64,000 nucleotides of DNA, from the NCBI GenBank assembly GCA_023052935.1, contig CM041298.1:59142217-59206216 (forward strand), in the 5' to 3' direction. The position numbers and the translations under genes were made by a program. Below, piece by piece: positions 31,801 through 43,200 of the stretch (positions are counted from its first letter, which is position 1; each line of letters begins with the position of its first letter). A model generated the notes under the pieces. The model was not told where the DNA came from, did no database searches, and saw only the letters and a list, made by a program, of their open reading frames with translations. This DNA comes from Piezodorus guildinii. Lineage: Eukaryota > Arthropoda > Insecta > Hemiptera > Pentatomidae.

Positions 31801-34800
31801 TTTGTTCAATGTCAATATTCTATCATAAAAACTTGTACCTCTACAAACTCAGTAAAAAATAGTAAGGACCGTACTATTTCTCTGAGTTTCTCTGAGGCCC
31901 TCTCAACCACCAAGTTCTTTCCCCAATTAAGAGTATTCACTTTCTAGAGTTTAAATAAGATTCTTTTCATTTTTGTGTTACCTCCTTTCCTCCTCTTTCT
32001 TTCTTTTCTTTTTCTTGTGGTCTTACTCAGAGTTAAGTCTTGCCTTTTTAGCCAAGTATCTCGTACTGCAAAACTGTTTATTTTTATTCTTTAAAGTTAT
32101 CTAAATTCCCTGGAACCATAACTGATGGCTATGGGATCTATGACATTGCTGTCTCAGGCAACCTGAAGGCGTATGATGCAAATTTGAGTTTGGCCTGGGC
32201 AGTTTTAAATTTATTTTTTCTGCTACCCCACTGAATAAATCTCGACCTTTCCTCTCCGGGTGGAATAAGCTCATAACCTGTAGGATAACCTTTAATGGGA
32301 CCTTAGATCCATTATGCATAATTTGAGCAGAAAAGGGTGTTAAACTCCAATAAATACGCAAAAGTTTCAATAAAAGTAACAAAAGTTTCCTTAACTTTCA
32401 TTTATTAGAATGAATGTAAATCTATCAATATTTAGATCTGAAATTCACATCATTGATAACTTTACTACTTTTACTTATTTACCAAAGCAGATTTGTAACA
32501 AAAAGTCATTCAGAAATTTTATAATAGGTAATAACACCTGAATTGGAGTTAGACGTTGATTATAACCAATATTTAGAAACTAAATGCATAAGACTCATTT
32601 AGATTTTTCTTGGCAAATCTCTCTGATCTTTTGCAAATAGACCATTAGCCTATTATATAATGTCTGATTTTTGAGAGTTGCATTTTCAGCAATGGTCATG
32701 CATCACAGATATGTAGAAGTCATGTTATTTTAATTATGAAAAAAATATTACACTGATTTTATTTATGTTAACAATACATGGTGACCAGCTTTCCACAATA
32801 TTGCTATACCTACATGATAGACTTGTACTTACTTAAGTTAATTTAGTCATCAAATAATCATATATCTTTAAAATATTGATACTTACTTATCAATTGATCT
32901 TGCAGCTTCATTAATTGCTCTTGTTAGTTGATTTGGAGCGACCCATGTCAGTTCTTGAAGTGCTGTTGTACAGGGAACAACTTCATTTGTACTGATATTA
33001 TTACAGGTTTCAATAATTGATTCCAGAATATTGATTAAGGCCACTGCTTCAGATGGTGAATGTTCATAACACAGTCCATTAACACCATCTGTCCCAATTA
33101 TTATCTGAAAAAAAAAAAAAAAATTGCATAACTAAGGTTCTGTACTAAATTCATTCAACTTATCAAGTTGAAAGTCTGCAAATAAATGTCTGTTTACTTC
33201 CATGAAATATAGATTCTTTTTGATAATGTTAACAAAACATGAAATGTATAATAAAATGTGTGGATGTAATTAGTTGACCGTTGAGAATTACTGGAAGGAA
33301 TTAGTGGGTGGCGGTGACTATAATAAACGGTGACTATAATAAAATGTATTCATAGACAAATACTTTTCTCAGAATGATACGAATGAATAATTTTTGCCTG
33401 TCTATATTTATTTAAAAAAATATACATTTACTCTATTGAAAAATCGACTTTGAGCTCCAAAAATAAATTTTATTTTAACGGAGCCAGAGAGGTTTCATTA
33501 TTGGTCAACTTGGGATATAGAAATCCTTCAAATGGCAGGATGTAGGACTTTTCCATTTTAGCATTTAGTGCCACAGAAAAGGAAGCCTGATTGAGATCCC
33601 ACAATTAAACCTGAATCAAATGATTGTAAACAAGGCTACAAAAACCAGGGAAAAAAAGAAAACATTTATGCAATATATATTTCCTGCCTCCAAGAGAAGT
33701 TTCAAGATGAAGTCAGATCATTCATCATAATCACCAAAGATCATTCATAGGTACAGGGCTTTGATTGGAAGAGGAACCATTCCATTAGCCACAACAGCAT
33801 TAATGAAAAGGTCTGGACTTAAAAGGAATCAGTTCCATGGCTTGGAGGACTATCCATATTAAGCCTAGGCTGGTTTTGTAAATTTTCAAGACCAATTACA
33901 ATATTTGTAATATGATTTTATATATTTATCTAGCACTACCTATCTCCATTCGTTTCTTTAAGATTGTCATCGGGAGTGGTTTTCCCTTCAAAATAAAAGT
34001 TCTACACTATTATTAATTAATTTTAATGTGGTGTGATGCGATACTGATCAAATAATTATTTAAGAAGAAAATAATAATATAACACTAAAAAAAGTAAAGT
34101 AATCTTACTTGGATTGTTTTGTCGAACCATCTGTTTGGAGTATTGAGCCTTGATCCTCCGCCATGGATCATCTGATGTGCCATACTGGTTTCATCTCTTG
34201 TACCTGCAGTCATCCCACTGACATTCCGATTACCTTTGCGACAGAACTCTTCTCCTAAAGAATGGTGGTCAAGACATATCAAGGCTAGACTATTCTCTAT
34301 CATCTCCAAGCTTGTTCGGTTTTCCTCATCTAAAATAAAATATTATATATAATATATAAAATAATATATTGATATTAAATAAATAATATTTACAAAAAAA
34401 AAATGAATCAAAGTTTTACAGCCTAGAAGAGATTCCCTGTTTTCTGCCCAAATATGTCTCTGAGTGGATGTTAGTAGACCTAGAGCTGGTACAGAAGTGT
34501 CAGTTCCTGTATCGAGGATGGCTAGCATGTGACCTGCAACTTCTTCTTCCGTAAGAATTTTACCATCCTTTCTTAAATGGACTGCATAAAACTGAAATCA
34601 TAAAGAAGACAACAGGGAATGAAAAAACAAAAACATTATGGGCCTAAATTCTTCAACATGTATTAATTTTGTCTGATACGTGTATGTTACACATACAGTA
34701 TTTGTACCAGGATATGTGTATTTTGAAAACAGAAATTAGAGAGATTCAAAGATGAACAGATGAAATTGTGTCTAATTAGTCGAGTACTGAAAGGGGCCTA

Positions 34801-37800
34801 CGGAATTCAAGATGAATGAATATATGAAGTCATTAATAACAGACTTCTTTTACCATGTCATCCTTGTTTACCAGCAGTTAGCAATGGAATATTTATTAGA
34901 TTTCTATGAGCAACCTATTTCTTATATAGCTAATTTATTATTTTAAAATATAATGGATATAGTTTCTTTTATAATTTTTTAGGAAGTTTTACTTAATATT
35001 TCACAGTCGAATATGCACTCCTTAACTTTCTTTTATTGTACATTTATTTTCCTTCACAATTTATTACATAGTTTTTTTACTTTTCGGGGTTCTTTCCCCA
35101 TTATCAAGACTTTTTTTAAAACACTTTATAACACACAACACATTATTTTACATTTATAGCTTATTACTATTCGTCCACTTAGATCTTTATTGGCTTACTG
35201 TTTTTATTATTTTCCCTAAATAAATAATAGAAAGTCTGGGTGGCGGTCAGCAAAATAAACAATTAAATACTTTTAACTATTTATTGTCAAGAGAGCAGAC
35301 AATTCTCTTTTTTGTCTTTTTCATATCCCAAAAAGATGCAGTTTTGAGATCAAAATTGATGTTCTGATTATTCTTCTGGTGGTGTCTTCTGCTGTATTTT
35401 AAAAGGGTTGTGATGTATTAGATTGGAAGAGAATATTTGTCAAACTGGTTTTAATCTCCAGTGATGGGGTTCACTAATTTTTTGTATCTGTCGAGTAAGT
35501 TGGTTTTACTCAGTCTGGGCCCAGGGTTTGAACTAATGTATGCTAGCGTTGTGGTCGTCCTATCAGAATCAGTTTGTGAAATAATGGGTTTTGGGGGATA
35601 TCTAAGAATTTGTTATGTCAACATGAGATTAAGTCTGTCACTGTTTTGAGCTCCAGGATGGTGTGCAGTAAGTCAGTTTTTATTCTCTCAGTTTCTTTTC
35701 GTGTTTTATAGAAAATACAGTCATTTCTTTTTTTTTACTATAATATGTTGAAAGTGTGTGAGAGTGTATATTTTATTATTGCTATCACATCAAACCTTCA
35801 CACATTTACATATTTTTACCTTTCTCTACACTTGCCATCCCCTGACATAGAGGAATGTTATATTGTATTGGTTGTTCTGTAAACAATCCGTTATTAAGCT
35901 CATTATTTTACAAAAACTTGTTTAATTCCTTACATTAATAACTTTGGCAAGCAGTGTTTTTTTTTTTTTTGCTGGAATATGAAGTTACCAATTGAACCTC
36001 AGCTCGTTGGTGGTGATTCTCAGTATCTATAAGATATACATACATAGCGCAATACTTACTTTATTTCTACAGGCGACTATTACGTGTTGGCTAAGTTTTG
36101 GACCATCAAGTTCGGTGCTGATGAGGTTGTCTGTTGGGTTTCCGGGCACTCTGTATGACGTCATGAGGCGGTAGTTCTGAGCCATGCAGAGAGGTTGCCC
36201 CTTCTCACGCGATGTAGCCCTCTCCACTTCGATTTCCTTCCTAATTTACAATCATTACATTGACAATTCTCTCTAGAAATCACAATAACAGAAAGTTAAT
36301 ATTGAAATATAGCATGGGTGTTGGCAGGATTAGGTTTGAGTAAGCAGGAGGAGAAATAAGGTAACTCAATTTATAAGAACTAACAAAAAAAAAAATGCTT
36401 TTTTTCACAATGTTTTAAAACATTAAACTTACCTATGCTGATGACACTTGTGTGTTATCCGCACTTGGAATCCGCACACAAGACAAGGCACAAACGACAA
36501 GATACTGCCGCTGCTTTCGCTTACTTTAACACTTAATGGACAGACGCTCTAACCTTCCACTTAACTACAAAAGGCTCATCTATATTACCATCATAAGGCC
36601 TATCTAGACGTACGGAGTTGAGCTATAGGGCTCTACTAAATCATCAAATTCTTCCCGTATTCAATTCTTACAATCCAAAATACTTCGAAAAATCCTCAAT
36701 GCTCCTTAAATTGTTACTAACAAACTCATCCATAAAGAAAAAGACTTTAATGTTCCATATGTTGCTGATTTCGGCCGTACGAGGTATCAATCCTCCCATG
36801 ACAAACTCTACTTTCACTTTAACCCAATAGTTTCCACCCTTGCTTCCACTTCCATTCCTGACAATCCTCCGAGGCGTCTTAAAAGAAGATGGCCTCGAGA
36901 CCTTCTAGTTTAGATTACCTAACGGGGTTCTGCCAATGGGCATATTCTCCTCATGTCTTTTCTTCTTGATGTATTAACTAATACATTTGTTAATTTCTAT
37001 AAATTAATAAATAATAAAACATTAAAGCTTCTTAGCGGTTTAATTTAACTTTCTTATGATACATAAAAATGTATGGATAAACATTTTTTTTAAACATAGC
37101 TATTGATATTTACACTGTCTTAAGAAATACATCTTATAAATGTGATGGAAATATAATACAATGTCATGAAGTACATATAGAGACACTACCTACTGACAGT
37201 ACTAGCATAGTTCTAAAAAAGTTCCCTCAATCATCTTCTTCTCAGACGCCTCGGAGGATTATCAGGAATCGAAAAGGATGCCAGGATAGAAAATAGTGGG
37301 TTAGAGAGGGAGTGGAGATTTTCATGGAACGATTGATACCTCGTTCAGGCCAAATCAGTAACATATGGAACATCAAGGTCTTAATGTATCAGTTTATTCG
37401 TGAGAAAGTAAGAAGCAATAAGGATTTTGGATTGTAAGGATTGGATACGAGAGGTATTCGATGGCTTAGTAGAGCCCCAGATTCCAGATTGGTATGATGG
37501 CAGTCTTGTAGATGAGCCTTTTGTAGTTATGAAGGTTTGATCGTTTGTCTTGTAAGCGTTAAAACATTAAAATTCAAAGTTTATTTTATAAAAACTGAAG
37601 AATCGATTATTGGGAGCGGCGTGGTCTAGTGAATAGAACACTAGTCTACTGTTTACCGGGTCCCGGGTTAGAACCTCCAGGATGAAACACCTACGCTCCT
37701 GTGGCACATCCGACCTCTACAAAAGTTAGAACCCGAAACCAAAATTCTTTGAGAAAAAGCTAGCGGCTGAGAGTGATCTAGGCCGCATTACCTCCTTGCA

Positions 37801-39385
37801 CGGCTGTTGGCTGTGAAGCAGTATGAATCGATTTAAGTACTGACCCAAAGACCCTCCATGGGTTGTAGTATTCCAGATTTTTTAAAGATAATATCATAAA
37901 AAGCCTAAACAATAATAAAACGATATATGAAAAAAGCATATTTAAACACATAAATAACTATTCAAATAAAAGACCTATTTTAATTTTTTTTCCTTTGGTT
38001 CACTAAATTATTTTTGGATTTTTTTAAATAAGCACAACTCTCATCTTAGTCCATTTTTAGATAGCCAATTTTCCAATAAAATAACTAGATTTATAAACTG
38101 TTGTGATAAAAAAGTTCTTTCAGATCGTCCATTTTACTATTATGATAAATAGCACATTTTTCATATTGGGTTTTGGTTATAATATTACATATAATTATAT
38201 ACATAAACTTCTTGGTTATATTCTTATTGTTTTTATTAATTTAACGTCACAATATGCTTCTGTGGCTAGTCGGACGAAGCTGCAGAGTGAGTCCTAAATT
38301 GTGACTTTGAGTTCCAAAACTATACCCGTTCTACGAAATTTACTGGAAGCGCGAAAATCTCTAACTACTATATTTTTAAACCAATTCATTTGTTTCTTTT
38401 CACATTAAAATCTGGATTTTTTTTTGCTATATTCATAACACTATTTTAAAGTTATGGAATGAAATGATTTAGTATGATTATGAACAAAACTAAGTGTGGA
38501 ATCAGTACTTTTAGAAATTTATTTAATTTCTAAATCGCTTTTTTAAAGGATTTGAGTGTTCATTAGATAAAAACAACTAGAAGATTTAGGTAAAACTAAT
38601 AAATGAGAACACAAATATGTAAAAATGTCTTTTAGTCCATTTGGAAATCAACGCCTCAATTTCTCCTATCGGTGTTTAATTAGGATATTGATCCTTAACG
38701 GGTACCTGTCATCGCAAAGGCTCGGTGCCACCATTTTCGATCCCTTCGAAGAACGACATGATCAAGGATTTACTCCCTTTAAAAAAACATAAAAACTACT
38801 GGGTTTAAATCCCCGATCTTGGGTATAGAAGACTGTTATTCTAGCCACTTAACCACAGGTAATCCCCGTTTTTATGTATTTGAAAGATTATTCATGGTGC
38901 AGAGAAATATATAAATGTGTGCAAAATATATTTATTTTTCTTTGGAAAAATCCCACGTACAAAGGATATATTTTCTGACCGAATACTGAAAAGTAGTGAG
39001 TAATTAGTGAAAATGACTTGATACTTTGCTACACTTCATACTTCATTATAGTTTGACTTATTTATGTGAGCATACTCACCGATCCAACTTTTCCTTGTAT
39101 AAGGAAAGGCCCATTGTAATCCTAGCTGCATAGCGTGCGATATCCGAGAAACCTCTAAATTGCCTTGGTGGAAATACCATTCCTAAAAAATAACGTAAAT
39201 TAAACTTTATATATTATTTACAGGCATGTGTATATACATAATATGAAGTTTGAAATAATTAGTAAAATGATTAGTTGAAGTGTTTGGAAAGGAACAACAG
39301 AAAAATAATTAGTACCTGGGTTTGAGTTGATTGGTAGGGGTAGGGGTACTGCAAGGTACATGTCTTTCAGCCACCAGTTATAAGC
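28655..39385 (-). CDS. ChAT: choline acetyltransferase, 3' ten exons
   Basis: Exons in gene order: 39316-39385, 39080-39182, 36060-36240, 34420-34591, 34109-34329, 32887-33104, 30821-30943, 30534-30717, 30119-30316, 28655-28855. They encode about 556 residues ending QTLLQIRL-stop. All junctions are GT-AG and phases agree throughout. The enzyme makes acetylcholine from acetyl-CoA and choline in cholinergic nerve endings. Signatures: WWLKDMYLAVPLPLPIN, GQPLCMAQNYRLMTSYRVPG, the catalytic His in GLCYEHSPSEAV, the CoA-side TYESASTRRF, and the STSQV motif across the last intron. At the site where carnitine acyltransferases have the carnitine-binding Arg (GxDRHLLGL) this protein has Ile (GIDIHLLGL), which argues for ChAT over carnitine acetyltransferase. 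The first roughly 90-150 residues and the promoter lie further right, not identified. In insects the vesicular acetylcholine transporter sits in the first ChAT intron; it was not seen here. Confidence 0.92.
28856..30118 (-). other. ChAT intron, 1,263 bp
   Basis: AT-rich with a long poly-T tract near 29120-29143. No element recognised. Confidence 0.8.
30119..30316 (-). CDS. ChAT: ChAT exon (66 codons)
   Basis: Phase 0 on both sides, donor GTATTA, acceptor TTTTTTTAG. Carries IMGQGIDIHLLGLREQSKL and ILNHFGLSTSQ. The Ile in DIHLL replaces the Arg of carnitine-using relatives. Confidence 0.93.
30534..30717 (-). CDS. ChAT: ChAT exon with TYESAS motif
   Basis: 184 bases, donor GTAAGA, acceptor TTTTCAG. 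Encodes LYGKLTATYESASTRRFKLG, RVDCIRSATWETLQWVSAM and an Asp/Asn-rich loop leading to RVTFSLAT. Confidence 0.93.
30821..30943 (-). CDS. ChAT: ChAT exon (YGKRFIKS block)
   Basis: 123 bases, donor GTAAGT, acceptor CTATTACAG. Encodes LIEDFDYYVYHFDGYGKRF, then IKSCKVSPDAYIQMALQLAYY, strongly typical of the family. Confidence 0.93.
31220..31500 (-). pseudogene. RTE-like LINE C-terminal remnant in a ChAT intron
   Basis: The open frame reads NIEDHQMRCFSHVSRMRKGL and later VWNRKGKEDWYRRRIRG, resembling the post-RT tail of RTE-type elements (a W/F-GHVxRM block followed by a Trp-containing block). Same strand as ChAT. Decayed. Confidence 0.45.
31640..32390 (-). other. unassigned repeat-like sequence in a ChAT intron
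   Basis: Broken minus-strand frames near 32100-32390 (for example ELIPPGEERSRFIQWG) look coding-like and could be an old transposable element. No family was recognised. Confidence 0.3.
32887..33104 (-). CDS. ChAT: ChAT exon with catalytic histidine
   Basis: 218 bases, donor GTAAGT, acceptor TTTTTCAG. Begins IIIGTDGVNGLCYEHSPSEA; the His in YEH is the general base in choline/carnitine acyltransferases. Then VALINILESIIETC and ELTWVAPNQLTRAINEAARS. Confidence 0.94.
33105..34108 (-). other. ChAT intron, 1,004 bp
   Basis: Contains a mixed-composition patch at about 33470-33900 that may be an old repeat; not identified. Confidence 0.6.
34109..34329 (-). CDS. ChAT: ChAT exon (HGGGSRLN block)
   Basis: 221 bases, donor GTAAGA, acceptor TTATTTTAG. 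Encodes NRTSLEMIENSLALICLDHH, then HQMIHGGGSRLNTPNRWFDK and TIQ. The Gly-rich block and NRWFDK(T/S) are hallmarks of the family. Confidence 0.93.
34420..34591 (-). CDS. ChAT: ChAT exon (LLTSTQRHIWAENR block)
   Basis: 172 bases, phase 0 start, one base left over. Encodes FYAVHLRKDGKILTEEEVAG and ALGLLTSTQRHIWAENRESL. The donor was placed at GTAAAA (complement of 34418-34419) because it keeps phase with the next exon; a GC donor three bases upstream would break alignment length. The next intron is only 90 bp. Confidence 0.9.
34592..36059 (-). other. ChAT intron, 1,468 bp
   Basis: A patch at 35440-35700 is less AT-rich and may be repeat-derived, with no match recognised; poly-T near 35958-35971. 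Confidence 0.6.
36060..36240 (-). CDS. ChAT: ChAT exon (GQPLCMAQNYRL block)
   Basis: 181 bases, donor GTAAGT, acceptor GTAAATTAG. Encodes KEIEVERATSREKGQPLCMA, QNYRLMTSYRVPG and KLSQHVIVACRNK. Noticeably richer in G+C than its introns. Confidence 0.93.
36425..37025 (+). pseudogene. Jockey-type LINE fragment J2 in a ChAT intron
   Basis: Opens with TYADDTCVLSA, the catalytic RT box, then an internal deletion. It resumes at the CAGACGCTCTAACCTT..ACTTAACTACAAAAG block shared with the fragment at 50400. The C-terminal PPRRLKRRWPRDLLV-type end is followed by 3' UTR and an A-rich tail (AATAATAAAACA). Confidence 0.75.
37105..37565 (-). pseudogene. Jockey-type LINE fragment J3 in a ChAT intron
   Basis: Reverse match to J2 and J1: CTTCTCAGACGCCTCGGAGG is the complement of the RLRRRL coding end, followed leftward by the 3' UTR to about 37105. 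Together with J2 it forms an inverted pair about 80 bp apart. Confidence 0.75.
37610..37875 (+). mobile_element. tRNA-derived SINE, family B
   Basis: Head GCGGCGTGGTCTAGTGAATA (A box region) and GGTCCCGGGTTAGAACCTCC (B box region, one change from GGTTCGAACC). The body includes AAAAAGCTAGCGGCTGAGAG and TGATCTAGGCCG, and the 3' end CCCTCCATGGGTTGTAGTA. Family members at 57455 and 62108. Confidence 0.75.
38690..38875 (-). mobile_element. SINE family C, reversed copy
   Basis: Complement of the SINE at 39784: GATCCTTAACGGGTACCTGT, CTCGGTGCCACCATTTTCGA, then a B box complement GGGTTTAAATCCC and the head GTTATTCTAGCCACTTAACC. Confidence 0.75.
39080..39182 (-). CDS. ChAT: ChAT exon (MVFPPRQFRG block)
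   Basis: 103 bases, donor GTGAGT, acceptor TATTTTTTAG. Encodes MVFPPRQFRGFSDIARYAAR and ITMGLSLYKEKLDR, matching the region after the NSSP block in ChAT. Confidence 0.9.
39316..39385 (-). CDS. ChAT: ChAT, most 5' exon found
   Basis: 70 bases, acceptor CAATTTCCAG, donor GTACTA. Encodes AYNWWLKDMYLAVPLPLPIN and SNP. Family members have some 90-150 residues before this point, so at least one more coding exon lies to the right. Confidence 0.9.
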
Positions 39386-39783
39386 CTGGAAATTGTGAAT
39401 AATTAATTAATACACGAAAATATACGATTTATATTGGTATGATATCGTAAAATATGTTTATAAAGAAGAAAAATACAATAACGGAATATGTGGCATGGAC
39501 CTTATTTATTTACACCTCTGGTTTTCTATTGTAAAAAGATAATCATTTGTGAACGATAGGAGAAGAAAATAAAATCAATATTTGAAAAATGGCGTTTCAA
39601 GATCAGTAAAATCCAAAAAGTAAAAGCTTTTCTCCGAAACTACTTATCTGATTTTTCTTATACTTATACTTATCTGACAAGGTTCCAAGGTACAATTCGA
39701 TATCACTATCAGTCTTTTAGTTTCAAAATGGCGGCTAATCAGAGATTTCATAGTTTAAAACTGGACATTTATAGAGATAGAGG

Positions 39784-40070
39784 TGGGATTACTTGTAGCT
39801 GTGTGGCTAGCATAACAGCCTTCTGTACCAAAGGTCACGGGTTCAAACCCGCAGGTGGTCCTAGGATTTTTTAATGGGAGTAAAAAATCTTTATTTATGC
39901 CGTCCTCCGGAGGGGACGTTAAAAGATGGTCCCGAGTCTGTGCGATGCCAGGTACTCGTTAAAGATCCCTATCCTAATAAAATCTTGGTAGGCAAAATTT
40001 AGGACTCCCACTGTAGCATCGTACGATTAGCCTAGTAGCATACAATGACGTTAAAAAAAATAAACAATAA
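39784..40070 (+). mobile_element. tRNA-derived SINE, family C (best copy)
   Basis: A box near GTAGCTGTGTGGCTAGCAT and B box CACGGGTTCAAACCCGCAG. The body includes GCCGTCCTCCGGAGGGGACG, GAGTCTGTGCGATGCCAGGT and GTACTCGTTAAAGATCCCTA, and the tail CATACAATGACGTTAAAAAA. Related pieces occur at 14791, 38690, 55075, 55690 and 56240. Lies upstream of the visible ChAT exons. Confidence 0.8.
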
Positions 40071-40284
40071 GATAGAGGTAAAGTACTTAATATTTGAATA
40101 AAGGGGGCGTGCTATTTTCTTTTTATTTCTTTGTAGCATTTTAAATAGAGCGAAAATTGCGTTTATCAAAGGAGAAAGGAGTCATATTATTTTATGTTTT
40201 TTTTTTTTTTTGTCCACATTTAATAATAGTAATATACATGTATAATATATGGTTGGAAAAAGTAGTATAAAGCTTAAGTAGTAT

Positions 40285-40450
40285 AAAGCTGAAGAGTTTA
40301 TTTGTTTGTTTGAACGCGCTAATCTCAGAAACTACTGGTTCAAATTAAAAATTCTTTTTGTGTTGGATAGTCCATTTATCGAGAAAGGCTATAGGCTGTA
40401 TAACAAGACACTGCGACCAATAGGGCCGAAGAATCAGTGAAAAATCTGGA
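40285..40450 (+). repeat. conserved dispersed sequence of unknown family
   Basis: TTGTTTGTTTGAACGCGCTA, ATCTCAGAAACTACTGGTTC and CCATTTATCGAGAAAGGCTA. I recall very similar strings from several arthropod genomes but cannot name the element. It is inserted within R1 copy d. Confidence 0.4.
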
Positions 40451-40963
40451 AAAAAAAAATCCCAAAGATTCCAAATGATTTATCTTTTAATTTTAAAATA
40501 ATCCAATTTCCCGTTAAGTTATTTTTTGTCGTAACAATTAATAAATCACATGGGCAAACATTTAAACACGTAGGAATAAATTTACGTCAACATCGGGTTG
40601 CGGAAAAAATCAGTATGTTCATCTGCCACAAGAAAATATGTAAAACCAAAAAAAAAGCCTTCCAGAGAATTCCTGTTTACAGTCATTTAAGTAGTGCAAA
40701 GCACTCTGACCTCTTGTTGAGATGGTCATTATAATATTTTTTTTTAAAATAAGGGTCAATACAGTGAAATATCCATTTCTATCTGTTTTTATTAAGGCTA
40801 CTAGTATTATATACAATGTTCTACAAGGTAATGGACAGTGATGAAAAACCGTTAAAACTACGTCATTCTTGTTGATAATAAATTTATATTGCTACATTAT
40901 TTAATCTGTTACACATGTTTCTATCGAAATTCAATTTGTTCAACTTCAAATTTATTTAAAAGT

Positions 40964-40974
40964 TCTTCTTAAAT
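40964..40974. repeat. target-site duplication of Jockey LINE, left copy
   Basis: TCTTCTTAAAT, repeated exactly at 45872-45882. R1 sequence is continuous across the two copies. Confidence 0.8.
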
Positions 40975-41425
40975 TTTTTTTTTTTTTTTTTTAATTTGTT
41001 TTATTAAGAGATAATACAATCTGCCACCTTCTGGGGCAATGAGTATTAGAGATAAAATAAATCATTCATACCATATGTACATTGTAAATAAAATTAAAGA
41101 AAAAAAAAATTAATAAAGACTAAACAAATAAAAGAAAAAAATATATACACAAAATTAAATAAGTACTATAAAGAAAATAATAATAACAATCTTGTTCACA
41201 TTCATACCTATTTACAATATTTACAAACTGCCCCTGGGATCACTGAATCAAACCTCGAGATCCACTAGTGGATGTCGAGGCACAATGCCAGAAGATCCCA
41301 GCGCCTCTCATTCAGCTGCGTCACTGGTCTTGAGTGCCAGTGGAGGCTGCGCGAGGGCGCTAGAGCCACATACACTCAGGGCATGAGTGGAGAAGCTGGC
41401 CATTGCCAGCACTCCAATAACATAA
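40975..41425 (-). other. 3' UTR of Jockey LINE J4
   Basis: Poly(A) end on the left. The interior has a G+C-rich part with a perfect small hairpin (CTCGAGATCCACTAGTGGAT and its following GTCGAG), which might be a recognition structure for the element's reverse transcriptase; that role is inference. Confidence 0.6.
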
Positions 41426-43200
41426 TTACAAAAGATCTCTGGGCCACTGCCGCTTCAACCTACGAGGAGGGTTATAGGGATGTTTGGAACTAGATAGGGA
41501 GTTTGCCAAGGGATTAGGAAGGTGAGTAAGCTTCTGATGGAAGATTGAGAATTTGGATGGGATTAGATCAAGGACAAATGGGATATTCATGTCATGGTGT
41601 AAGGTTTTGTTGGTGACATAATATGGGGCATCTACTATTGTTCTAAGGACTTTAGACTGAAAGGATTGGATACGTTTGATATTCGAAACTTTTGCTGTTC
41701 CCCACAGTTCAAGTCCGTAGGTCCAAATTGGTTTAAGAATAGTCTTGTAAATTAAGAGTTTGTTGTCCGTTGAGAGATGAGATTTTCTGTTTAGTAGTCT
41801 ATATAGCTGGCCATATCGTCGATTGAGTTCTTGTCGTTTGAGTCTAGTATGGGGGTTCCATGTCAGTCTTTTGTCTAAGAGGAAACCAAGGTATTTGACT
41901 GTGTCAGAAAAGGTGAGAGGAATAGAGTTAAAATGGACAAAAGGGCAGGATCTGCGTCGAAGGGTAAAGGTGACTTGCTTGCTTTTTGATTCATTGACTT
42001 TGATGCGCCAATGATTGCACCACTTTTCAATCAGATCGAGATGTGATTGGAGGTTTGAGGATGCCTTAACAGGATCTGGATGGGATGAGAGGATAGCTGT
42101 ATCATCGGCAAATGTTGCCAGGAAGTTTTCGGGTAAGGTGGGAATGTCTGAGGTGAATAAGATGTAGAGTATAGGACCGAGGACACTACCTTGTGGAACA
42201 CCGGCTTCTATCGGATAACAACTTGAGAATTCAGAACCACAACGGACTCGAAACGAGCGGTTAGAGAGGTAGGATCGAAGGATTAGATATAGGGCTTGGG
42301 GTAATAGGGTTTTTAGTTTGAAAAGCAAGCCATCGTGCCACACCCGGTCGAATGCTTGTGCTATGTCCAGAAAGGCACCTGTGCAATATTGCTTGCTTTC
42401 AAGGGCATAGGATATGTGGTCAACAACTCGAAGACCTTGGTGAACAGTGGAGTGGCCTGAGCGGAAACCAAACTGGTGAGATGGGATTTTGTCGAGTTGG
42501 ATTAACGGAAGGATGCGTTTCAGAAGGATTTTCTCAAATAATTTGGAAAGTATAGGGAGCAAGCTGATTGGTCTATAGGATGAGGTATGATTAACAGGTT
42601 TGCCCGGTTTAAGGAAAAGTATAATGGTTGAGTGTTTCCACATCAGAGGAAAATGGGTTGTTCGGAGGATGCAGTTATATATGTAGGCCAGGAATACTAT
42701 AGCCTTTTTGGGAAGTTGTTTAATGATTTGGGAAGTGAGGAGATCAAATCCAGGAGATTTTCGAGGTTTAAGTTTATCGATTAGGAATTTGACCTCAGAG
42801 GGGTTGACAGCTTTAGGAGGCAAAGAGAGAGGAATCGGCGAGGAGAGGGATTCTTCAACTGCAGCTGTATGGGGAGGATTAATTTCAGGATGAGGAGTGA
42901 ATGTGTTTGCAAGATGTTTAGCAAATTCCTCTGCTCTAGTCTCATCTGACGAGGCCCAGGAACCATCATGACGTTGGAGAGGATGAGAGATATGATGGTA
43001 TTTAAGGATTTTTTTAGTTGCTTTCCAGAGGGAATGGTCACAAGTGGATAATGAGGAAAGATAGGAATTATAGGATTGGGATCTGTAGGTTGTCAATCTA
43101 TTTTTAACTAATTTACAATAATAATTGTATGATTTCCTGTCATCAGGATGCCTGGTCCTCTGCCAGATAGTCCTAGAACGGCGCTTGAATTGGATAAGGT
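41426..43200 (-). pseudogene. Jockey ORF2, reverse transcriptase part
   Basis: Frame of at least 556 codons. RT motifs in order: PRKSPGFDLLTSQIIKQLP, HSTIILFLKPGKP, YRPISLLPILSKLFEKIL, HQFGFRSGHSTVHQ, AFLDIAQAFDRVWHDGL (catalytic Asp), GVPQGSVLGPILYILFTSD, LATFADDTAIL (catalytic FADD), KYLGFLLDKRLTW, ending WPRDLL. No RNase H domain, as in Jockey-clade elements. Out of frame with the endonuclease because of a single-base change near 43232; coding similarity continues upstream of the first Met, to about 43230. Confidence 0.9.

Larger units (their letters stand above)
40160..40974 (+). repeat. R1 repeat, left part of split copy d
   Basis: Matches R1 from AGGAGAAAGGAG through AATAGTAATATACATGTATA and, after a foreign stretch at about 40262-40800, from TGTTTCTATCGAAATTCAAT. 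The Jockey LINE at 40975 then interrupts it; R1 resumes at 45872. Confidence 0.7.

Noticed and set aside
28655..39385. Carnitine O-acetyltransferase as the identity of the minus-strand gene
   Set aside because: The carnitine-binding Arg is replaced by Ile, and the YESASTRRF..GRVDCIRSAT region fits ChAT better; kept only as an alternative.
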